This document shows positions 39,177-46,997 of a stretch of DNA of 64,000 bases, piece by piece (the stretch's first letter is position 1; each line of letters opens with the position of its first letter). The notes beneath the pieces are model-generated. The model worked only from the letters and a program-made list of their open reading frames with translations, was not told the origin of the DNA and did no database searches. Source of the stretch: an uncultured Pelagibacteraceae bacterium (lineage in GTDB: Bacteria > Pseudomonadota > Alphaproteobacteria > Pelagibacterales > Pelagibacteraceae); the NCBI GenBank assembly GCA_902598015.1, contig CACJZT010000004.1, positions 1 through 64,000 of the forward strand. Reading direction: 5' to 3'. The position numbers were made by a program, and so were the translations under genes.

Positions 39177-40518
39177 TTTTTTCCCAACCTTTTTTTATAT
39201 TTTCTAAAATAAGATTTTTAAAATGATTTAAACCAAGTTTTTCATCTTCAAAAGGATACAATTTTCTTTTTATTGGATCACTTCTTCCTTCTGAATAATC
39301 TAAGTAATAACAAAGATATGATGGGTAATCTGATAATTTTTCTTTATTTGATTTCCAGAACAAAAATTTTCTAATTGCAGTTCCTTTTTTACTTTCTTTT
39401 TTATAAGTTTCTTTTTTTATTATTTTACTTTTAGGAAGATCTTTATTGTTTACTTCTTTAAATTCACTTTTGGGAATACCACTTACTTTTATGATTTGAT
39501 CTATTCCACAATCTTCAAAATTTGCTTTTTTGTCAGATCTAATATTAACAACATTACAATTTAATATTGATACCGATCTTGATCTTCCTGTAGCATTTAA
39601 AGATTTATTTGAGTATTCATATTTTAAATGTCTTATCGGTTCATCATTTGATTTATCTCCCTGAAATTCTAATAATTTAATTTCACAAACTATCTCAGGT
39701 TTTATAAAATTATATGCAGAACCATTTGAAGCTATTTTTTGAAAGTTAGAATTAACTTTTAATTTAACTAATTTTTTATAAAGATCTTTCCTTAAAATAG
39801 TTGGTATATTACCACATGAACCTACGTGTAAAATTTCATTTTCATTTAAAAAAACGCCAAGCGAAATTGATCTAATTTGATTAGGTGTATTACCTATTGT
39901 ATATCCAGTTATTAATAGGTCTACAGTTTCTTCATTTTTAATTTTATAAACAGCACTATCATTTCTAACAATTAAACCTTCGGCATTATTTTTAATTACT
40001 ATTTCTTTAAAATATTTATCTACCTCTGAATGTTTTATTTGTTTATGTTCTAATACATGAGACAAATCTTTGGAATTTTCACCTAAATTTTTTTTTAAAA
40101 AATTATATTTTTCCCCAAAACTACTTAAAAGTTTATCAGATATAACTACATCAAAGAGACCTAATCTAAGGTTTTTTCTTTTTAATTTATCTCCTAGTCC
40201 AGAAATAGTGTCTCCGTAACGCTCTCTTTCTTTTGTTAAATAATATAATTCACCTGCTAGAATAATATTCTTTGTTTTTGATAACTTTTTATCTAATTCT
40301 TTTTTAATATCACTTAATAATTTTGAAATATCATTTTCATTAGAATTAATTATTTTTGAGTTTTTATTCGATTTACAATAAAACCATATTTGTCCATCGT
40401 ACTTTCTGGAAAACCAATATTTTCCTTTTACAATTATGTCTAAATCATCATTAGATAAAAAAATATATTTCCTAGTAACTGAATTTTTATATTTTTTAAT
40501 CGAACTAATTATTTCCAT
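39166..40518 (-). CDS. ATP-dependent DNA/RNA ligase-like nucleotidyltransferase
   Basis: Covalent nucleotidyltransferase motifs in order: I RKYDG (K39), GELYY, LGLFDVV (III), EGLIVR (IV), VYKIKNEETVDLLITGY (V), then OB-like KPEIVCEIKLLEF...IRHLKYEY. Confidence 0.8.
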   Translation of the reverse strand: MEIISSIKKYKNSVTRKYIFLSNDDLDIIVKGKYWFSRKYDGQIWFYCKSNKNSKIINSNENDISKLLSDIKKELDKKLSKTKNIILAGELYYLTKERERYGDTISGLGDKLKRKNLRLGLFDVVISDKLLSSFGEKYNFLKKNLGENSKDLSHVLEHKQIKHSEVDKYFKEIVIKNNAEGLIVRNDSAVYKIKNEETVDLLITGYTIGNTPNQIRSISLGVFLNENEILHVGSCGNIPTILRKDLYKKLVKLKVNSNFQKIASNGSAYNFIKPEIVCEIKLLEFQGDKSNDEPIRHLKYEYSNKSLNATGRSRSVSILNCNVVNIRSDKKANFEDCGIDQIIKVSGIPKSEFKEVNNKDLPKSKIIKKETYKKESKKGTAIRKFLFWKSNKEKLSDYPSYLCYYLDYSEGRSDPIKRKLYPFEDEKLGLNHFKNLILENIKKGWEKNGA

Positions 40519-40532
40519 TAAACCTAATAGAA

Positions 40533-41186
40533 TTAAAAATTATTTTTTTTCAAATTACAAATACTACAATTTTCATCAAAACTTGGTTTTGGGTTTTCAA
40601 GAAAATCTATTATATCTGTAATAAAGCTAAACAAATAATCATCATCTCTTTGGATAGGATAATATTTTGTTTTCATGTTGAAAGATGGATTATTATTAAC
40701 TGATTGAATTTTTTCTGGTTCAAAACAAAATATTCCTAAATTTTTAATGGGATTAAGTTTAAGACATTTCTCATTAGGTTTCTCAAACATTAACGCATAA
40801 CTTAACAATTGAGTTTTATATAATTCGATTTTCTTTTCATTAATATCAGTAACCTTGAAATCTATAATTGAATAAAAAGACTCATGATCAATATATGCAT
40901 CTATTTTCCCTCTAAGAATAAATTTTCTACCTTTTTTATCTTTTAATATCTCTGATTTTTGAAGTTTTTCATAATCTGTTTTTATTTCACCAGGTTCAAT
41001 ATTTGCATTTAAAATATCAGTTTTTTTGTTGTGATAAAATTCTTTTTGAAGTTTATCTAGTTTTGAAAATATTGAGGGAAATGTTGTTGAAACTCTTAAA
41101 TTATCTTTCTTTAAATCATAATAGCATCTCTTACAACCAGAATAACCAAAAGCAAATTCACTTGGAGAAAATATTATCTCTTTCAT
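40533..41186 (-). CDS. PD-(D/E)XK nuclease, RecB/Cas4-like, with four-Cys arrangement
   Basis: GCKRCYYDL; GKIDAYIDHESFYSIIDFKVT (D...DFK); QLLSYA (QxxxY); C-terminal CSIC. Confidence 0.8.
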   Translation of the reverse strand: MKEIIFSPSEFAFGYSGCKRCYYDLKKDNLRVSTTFPSIFSKLDKLQKEFYHNKKTDILNANIEPGEIKTDYEKLQKSEILKDKKGRKFILRGKIDAYIDHESFYSIIDFKVTDINEKKIELYKTQLLSYALMFEKPNEKCLKLNPIKNLGIFCFEPEKIQSVNNNPSFNMKTKYYPIQRDDDYLFSFITDIIDFLENPKPSFDENCSICNLKKNNF

Positions 41187-41205
41187 ATATTTTGTTTAAA
41201 AATTA

Positions 41206-41664
41206 TTATAATTCTTTAGTGCAACCAAAGAAAGAAATATATTTTTCATTATCTTTAGTATTCATATTTTTAGTGACTTCATGAATTAATTCACCAGTTG
41301 ATCTATTTAAAAAGACTGACTCTGAGTATTTTTTTTCTTTATCTATATTTTTAAATAAAATGGTATCGTTTTTAGCAATTCTAACATCATCTTTACTAAT
41401 ATCTGAATAAGTATCTATAAATTCTGATAAACCATTAATAGTAAGTTTACTTGGTTGTGCTGCTACAACTTTTAATACTTTGCTTTTATCAACTTCAATA
41501 TTGTCTGCGGTAAAAGTTTGATAATTAAAATCTTTATTTTTGATCATTATTTTTTCTAATTTACAATCAAATGTAATTTTAAAATCATGAATGATATCAG
41601 TATTTTTGGAATAACTAACCGATGTAGAAAACATTAAAATTATTAATGAAACTATAATTTTCAT
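41206..41664 (-). CDS. Hypothetical secreted protein
   Basis: Signal peptide MKIIVSLIILMFSTSVSYS. Confidence 0.5.
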   Translation of the reverse strand: MKIIVSLIILMFSTSVSYSKNTDIIHDFKITFDCKLEKIMIKNKDFNYQTFTADNIEVDKSKVLKVVAAQPSKLTINGLSEFIDTYSDISKDDVRIAKNDTILFKNIDKEKKYSESVFLNRSTGELIHEVTKNMNTKDNEKYISFFGCTKEL

Positions 41665-41677
41665 TTGTTTAAATTAA

Positions 41678-42220
41678 TTACCTCAAATCTAGACTAAATT
41701 TTGTACATTTAACTACTTCTCCATCACAACCACATAGCACACAGTCACTTGCAGAATTACATACATAATCATTATAACCCTCTGCTTTAGTTTTATGAGA
41801 ATTCATCCAACTCTCTGTAAGTCCATGTCCTATACCCATATTACCATTAACTTTAACACCAAATGGATTTCTCGAACCAACTTGATGATACCAATACTTC
41901 CAAATATTATTTGTATGTGATGTATATCTACCATTAAAAATGTCTGAACAAGATGTTTGTATTGGGCTAAAATTTGTAAAACCTCCGTTACCATCAGATT
42001 TTCCACCTTGTGCTAGTTCAATTTTATCTGTTTGGTCAATTGCACATTTCATATAAGTGGTATTTACCCACTTAATAAATTTAGCATGATTTGACCACAC
42101 AACTTTTTTTTTAGCTGCTGCTGTGTATCCACTATAAGCAACAACACCTACTGCAGCTAATATTCCTATGATTGCTACCACAACTAGTAGTTCGATTAAT
42201 GTGAAACCATTATGTTTCAT
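41678..42220 (-). CDS. Type IV pilin-like protein (orphan copy)
   Basis: Prepilin motif MKHNG|FTLIELLVVVAIIGILAAVGVVAYSGYT, same N-terminus as the 59.9-62.4 kb array. Confidence 0.92.
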   Translation of the reverse strand: MKHNGFTLIELLVVVAIIGILAAVGVVAYSGYTAAAKKKVVWSNHAKFIKWVNTTYMKCAIDQTDKIELAQGGKSDGNGGFTNFSPIQTSCSDIFNGRYTSHTNNIWKYWYHQVGSRNPFGVKVNGNMGIGHGLTESWMNSHKTKAEGYNDYVCNSASDCVLCGCDGEVVKCTKFSLDLR

Positions 42221-42296
42221 AAAGTTATCTTATAATATTTTTTTAAATAAGTCTTGCACCCCAAATTTACACAACTAATACTGAAAATTTTATATT

Positions 42297-43172
42297 TTAA
42301 GATTTAGATGAAACTGTAAATTTTACTTTTTTATCTTTAAAATCTCTGCCTGTTCCCGTTACACCACCATCTCGTATCCACTCTAACACACCTGCGGCAC
42401 CCATATTATTTGTACATGATATTTGCCAAGTTCCTTTTCCATTTTGTTGTAATGAATAAGAGCCATCACAAGTTCCATCATTATTAGGTAAAGGTAAATT
42501 TATTTTACCTCTGTAATCAGCTTCATCAAAACTGACCGTTCCTGCAATTAAATCAGAATATCCATCCCAGCTTAATGCTATAGATCTTTCACCAGATAGT
42601 TCATATTTACTAGCAGTCTCATTTGAAGATGATTTCTCTTTTTTTGTACTTGTATCAATTTTTTTATTTAAATCTGCTTGCCCTGTTTCTAAATTTATCC
42701 CTGCGAGCAATCTTATATCTCCATCATAAAAACCTGCTTCTTGAATTTTCTTAGCAACTAAAAAAGGGTCTTTGAGATCAGATTTTTTAATGCTTACTTT
42801 TTTATTGCCGTTTTTCCAAACAATTCTTCTTTTTTTTGCAAATGTAAAACATGGAACGCCATTTGAGTATTTTTCACACGCTATTCTAGCTCTAGCAGCT
42901 GTATTGTTGTCCATACATCCATGTGCTCTATATTCTGCAGGACAATAGAAATATTCAAAAGCTTGACCATCTTTCGATAAAGCAAAAATAGTTGGGTCAT
43001 TTTTTGTTATTCTGTCAGCCGAATAATTTGTATTACCCGCACCATACATATACATAATAAGATATTCCATGGTTTCTTTAGATAATTTTACATCACCTTT
43101 ACCGGTTTTTGAATAAGATGCTGAAGGAAAAATTAATAATAAAAAGATAAGTAATAATTTTAAATATTTCAT
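42297..43172 (-). CDS. Hypothetical secreted protein with CxxFAKKxxIVWKNG domain
   Basis: Signal peptide; FTFAKKRRIVWKNGNKKVSIKKSDLKDPF segment shared with next ORF. Confidence 0.6.
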   Translation of the reverse strand: MKYLKLLLIFLLLIFPSASYSKTGKGDVKLSKETMEYLIMYMYGAGNTNYSADRITKNDPTIFALSKDGQAFEYFYCPAEYRAHGCMDNNTAARARIACEKYSNGVPCFTFAKKRRIVWKNGNKKVSIKKSDLKDPFLVAKKIQEAGFYDGDIRLLAGINLETGQADLNKKIDTSTKKEKSSSNETASKYELSGERSIALSWDGYSDLIAGTVSFDEADYRGKINLPLPNNDGTCDGSYSLQQNGKGTWQISCTNNMGAAGVLEWIRDGGVTGTGRDFKDKKVKFTVSSKS

Positions 43173-43612
43173 TTGTAAAATCCTAATTCTTTCATTAATG
43201 ATTTTAATTCATCAAAGGAAATTTTTCTAGAAATTTTTTTCTTCGCACCTTTCCAAACTATTTTATTTTTCTTTGCAAAAATTTTACAATTTGGACTGCT
43301 GCATCTACCTTTTTCTGGACCCAAATTAACTGATTTTGAATCCCACTGAAATATATTTTTATAATTTCCATTTATAACGAAGTAGTTAGCATAAAAAGGT
43401 TGCATACTATTGAAAGAAAATCCCTCAACTTCGAGATCTTCCATAATAAATTTATCTAATTTTTTTGTAATATAAACATGAAAATCTTTTAATTCTTTGT
43501 CATTGAAAGTAATTGGTCCAGAACCTGGTTTGGCTTTACCTGCGTGAGCATTTATTGTTATTAAACTACTCAAGATTATGCTTAATAAAACCTTTATTAA
43601 GTTTAATTTCAT
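43169..43612 (-). CDS. Hypothetical secreted protein paralogous to part of 42297-43172
   Basis: Signal peptide; KIFAKKNKIVWKGAKKKISRKISFDELKSLMKELGFY. Confidence 0.6.
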   Translation of the reverse strand: MKLNLIKVLLSIILSSLITINAHAGKAKPGSGPITFNDKELKDFHVYITKKLDKFIMEDLEVEGFSFNSMQPFYANYFVINGNYKNIFQWDSKSVNLGPEKGRCSSPNCKIFAKKNKIVWKGAKKKISRKISFDELKSLMKELGFYK

Positions 43613-43614
43613 AT

Positions 43615-44589
43615 TTAAATCTTATCAATTTTACCAAATAAATCTACAGCACTTTGCCACCCATTTTCTAATCTTGGTCCTCCAAAATAATCACCACACA
43701 GACCAAATTTTAAAGACTTATTCCATAAAGATAATTGTTTAAGTGGCTTTGAATTAGATGAATACATCCAGCCATGAATTCTTGAGTGATGAATTTTTTT
43801 AATTTTTAACTTTGTTAATTTTTCAAATTTTTTAACGAGTTGATTTGTATAGTATTTTCTTTTGTTTCTATAATCTTTCGTAAATTTATTACCGTATTTG
43901 TATGTGCTTTGAAGTGTCCATAAATCATACTTATAATTAAATCTTTTCTTGCTATTTTCATAAGCAGCCCAACCAAGCATATCATCATTAAAAAAGTAAC
44001 TACTATTTGATTGTTTAAGTTTATTGGTAACAATCATGACTGTTAAATTAGCATCCATTTTAACTTTTTGATTTAAATAGGATTTATTTAAGTATTTTTT
44101 TCCTAATTTCTTACTTTGAGGAAATGGGCAAGTCAAAATAAGATTTTTACATTTTTGTTTTACATCATTTTTGAATGTTAATTCCCAATAGTTGTTTAAT
44201 CTCTTTATATTTATAAGCTCATATTCAAAATTACATTTAATTTTCTTTAATAAATGTTTGCTAATAGAGTTGTTTCCTTTTGTTCCAATTAATTTTAAAT
44301 GATTTTTAATTTCTTTAACTGTTTTGTGAAGAAAAAGGTGGTTACCACCCCATTTTTTTAAAACTTTTTTCTTAATAAGTTGATTAGTAAATGATTTAAA
44401 TTTTGTAGATTTTGGAGAGATATATTGAAGTCCATGATCAAATCCGACTTTATCTTTATATTTTTTAAATGAACTTCTTCCACCATAACCTCTTGCTTTA
44501 TCATAAACTGCAATGGAGTATTTTTTATTTAATAATTTTGCGATTGTTGATCCAGAAATTCCTGATCCTATGATGCAAAAATCAAGCAT
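43615..44589 (-). CDS. FAD/NAD(P)-binding oxidoreductase (renalase-like)
   Basis: DFCIIGSGISGSTIAKLL; KARGYGGRSSF; LCGDYFGGPRLENGWQSA. Confidence 0.85.
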   Translation of the reverse strand: MLDFCIIGSGISGSTIAKLLNKKYSIAVYDKARGYGGRSSFKKYKDKVGFDHGLQYISPKSTKFKSFTNQLIKKKVLKKWGGNHLFLHKTVKEIKNHLKLIGTKGNNSISKHLLKKIKCNFEYELINIKRLNNYWELTFKNDVKQKCKNLILTCPFPQSKKLGKKYLNKSYLNQKVKMDANLTVMIVTNKLKQSNSSYFFNDDMLGWAAYENSKKRFNYKYDLWTLQSTYKYGNKFTKDYRNKRKYYTNQLVKKFEKLTKLKIKKIHHSRIHGWMYSSNSKPLKQLSLWNKSLKFGLCGDYFGGPRLENGWQSAVDLFGKIDKI

Positions 44590-44607
44590 GATTTGTAACT
44601 TGACTGA

Positions 44608-45780
44608 TTAACAAAGATACTCAAGTGCCTTAAGTATTCCACCTTTTTTATAAGGTATTTTAGATTTCATTAAACCCATTTCAACACCTGCTAATGTTCC
44701 AGCTAACATCAGTTCATTAAAATCACCTAGATGACCAATTCTAAAAATTTTACCAGCAACTTTTGCAAGTCCAGTTCCCAAAGACATGTTATAATGATCT
44801 AAAATAGTTTTTCTTAAAAAATCTGCATCATGACCATCTGGAACCATTACTGCTGTTAATGAATCTGAGTATTCTTCTGGATTTTTACAAAGTATTTCTA
44901 ATCCCCAAGAGTTAACTGCAACTCTTGTAGCTTCTGCAAATCTTTTGTGTCTTTTGAAAACATTATCTAAACCTTCTTCTGTAAGCATATTGATTGCTTC
45001 ATCCAAACCATAAAATAAATTTGTGGCTGGTGTGTAAGGAAAGTAACCTTTTTTATTGTTTTCTAACATCGGTCCCCAATCCCAGTAAGATTTTGGTAAT
45101 TCAGATGTTTTATATGCCTCTAAAGCTTTAGAACTTATTGCATTAAAAGAAAGTCCTGGTGGTAATAGTAATCCTTTTTGAGAACCACCAACAGTTACAT
45201 CCACTTTCCACTCTTCATGTCTATAATCAATAGAGCCTAATGAAGATATCGTATCAACAAATAATAAAGCTGGATGTTCCGCATTATCCATAGCTTTTCT
45301 AATTTCTCCAATTCTACTTGTAACACCTGTAGAAGTTTCATTATGTACAGCACAAACTGCTTTAATTTTTTTATCTTTGTCTTCTTTTAGTTTTTGTTCA
45401 ACGATGTTTGGATCAACACCTGTTCTCCAATCACCTTCAACAAAGTCAACTTTAATTTTAAATTTTTGAGCAATATCCCACCAAAGAGTTGAGAAATGTC
45501 CAGTTTCAAACATCAAGATTTTATCTCCAGCACTTAAAGTGTTTACAAGCGCGGCTTCCCAAGCTCCCGTTCCTGAAGCTGGAAAAATTATTACAGGTTC
45601 AGAGGTTTTGAAAATTAATTTTATTCGATCTAAAACTCTTAATCCTAATTCAGCAAAGTCAGGTCCTCTATGATCTATAGTTGGATAATCCATAGCTCTT
45701 AGAACTCTATCTGGAACGTTTGTTGGTCCTGGAATTTGTAAAAAATGTCGACCAGGTCTTATATTATTTGAAATTGCCAT
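44608..45780 (-). CDS. Serine-glyoxylate-type aminotransferase (class V, PLP)
   Basis: RPGRHFLQIPGPTNVPDRVLRAMD, DTISSLGSIDYRHEEWKVDVTVGGSQKGLLLPPGLSF. Confidence 0.93.
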   Translation of the reverse strand: MAISNNIRPGRHFLQIPGPTNVPDRVLRAMDYPTIDHRGPDFAELGLRVLDRIKLIFKTSEPVIIFPASGTGAWEAALVNTLSAGDKILMFETGHFSTLWWDIAQKFKIKVDFVEGDWRTGVDPNIVEQKLKEDKDKKIKAVCAVHNETSTGVTSRIGEIRKAMDNAEHPALLFVDTISSLGSIDYRHEEWKVDVTVGGSQKGLLLPPGLSFNAISSKALEAYKTSELPKSYWDWGPMLENNKKGYFPYTPATNLFYGLDEAINMLTEEGLDNVFKRHKRFAEATRVAVNSWGLEILCKNPEEYSDSLTAVMVPDGHDADFLRKTILDHYNMSLGTGLAKVAGKIFRIGHLGDFNELMLAGTLAGVEMGLMKSKIPYKKGGILKALEYLC

Positions 45781-45825
45781 ACCGCTGTATATGCTAAAGA
45801 AATTATATAAGCAAATTTATAATGT

Positions 45826-46980
45826 ATGACAAATAGTAGTAATTTAATTGATAGCATAGAAGTTTACGTTCTTAATAATCCAGATGAAGTAAAACCACAT
45901 TGGGTTAGTCACTTTATTGTACCAACAGCTAATGAACTCTTAATTAAAATTAAAACTAAAGATGGTAATTCAGGATTTGGATTAGCAACAAGCTACACTG
46001 ATATTGCTCCTATCATCAAACCATTTTCAAATGGCTTACAAAATTTAATAATTGGAGAAGATCCATTTTGCCCAGAAAAAATTTATGAAAAAATTTTCAA
46101 ATTAACTGATACTCGAGTCAGTAGCGAAAAAGGTTGGAGTAGAGAAGCATTAATCAGAATTTCAGCAGCTTTAGATATTGCTTGTTGGGATTTGATAGGA
46201 AAAGCTTCAAACATCCCATTGTACAAATTATTTGGTGGATACAGAAATAAAATTCCTGTTTATGTTACATGTGCTTACTACAGAGATGGTAAAGATGAAA
46301 AAGAGCTAAGAGATGAAATAAAAAAATTATTAAATGTTAATCATCAAAGTTTTAAAGTTAAGGTTGGGGGACTTAGTATCAAAGAAGACGCTAAGAGACT
46401 AGAGATTATTAGAGATGAAATTGGAGATCAAAAAGAATTAATGATTGATGTTAATAGAGCATGGGATCTAAAAACTGCAATTGAAGGTGTAAAAGAATTT
46501 GAGAGATTTAATCCTACATGGATTGAAGAACCTGTTAGATGGGAAGATGATAGAAGAACTTTAAAACTTTTATCAAAACAAACTAAAATTCCATTATCAG
46601 GTGGTGAAAGTGAAATAACTATTTATGGGTGTAGGTCTATGATTGAAGAAGAGGCAATACAAATTTTACAATTTGATTGCACGATGTTTGGTGGTTTCAC
46701 TAATGGAAAAAAACTTTCAGCTTTATGTGAATTAAATCATATAGATGTAGCACCACATCATGATTGTTATATTCACGCTCCATTAGTAGCGTCAACTCCA
46801 GCTGGAAGAATAGTTGAGTCATTTGATGATGAGAGAGATCCTCTTCAAGGACAATTATTTGAAAATCCACATAAAATGAGTGATGGATGGATACATTTAA
46901 ATGAAAAACCTGGTTTAGGTTTAGAGATTTCAGAAGCCGCGTTAAAAAAGTTCGGTAAACTGGTTTACAAAAATAAATAA
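45826..46980 (+). CDS. Mandelate racemase / muconate lactonizing enzyme-family protein
   Basis: FKVKVGGLSIKEDAKRLEIIRDEIGDQKELMIDVNRAWDL; WIEEPVRWEDD; GGES. Confidence 0.9.
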   Translation: MTNSSNLIDSIEVYVLNNPDEVKPHWVSHFIVPTANELLIKIKTKDGNSGFGLATSYTDIAPIIKPFSNGLQNLIIGEDPFCPEKIYEKIFKLTDTRVSSEKGWSREALIRISAALDIACWDLIGKASNIPLYKLFGGYRNKIPVYVTCAYYRDGKDEKELRDEIKKLLNVNHQSFKVKVGGLSIKEDAKRLEIIRDEIGDQKELMIDVNRAWDLKTAIEGVKEFERFNPTWIEEPVRWEDDRRTLKLLSKQTKIPLSGGESEITIYGCRSMIEEEAIQILQFDCTMFGGFTNGKKLSALCELNHIDVAPHHDCYIHAPLVASTPAGRIVESFDDERDPLQGQLFENPHKMSDGWIHLNEKPGLGLEISEAALKKFGKLVYKNK

Positions 46981-46997
46981 ACCTTTAATTAAGTTTT

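Noticed and set aside
35334-41186. CRISPR array or classic restriction-modification system
   Set aside because: No direct-repeat/spacer periodicity seen and no methyltransferase motifs in neighbouring ORFs.
43815-44033. 72-aa minus-strand ORF
   Set aside because: Alternative frame within the FAD oxidoreductase gene.
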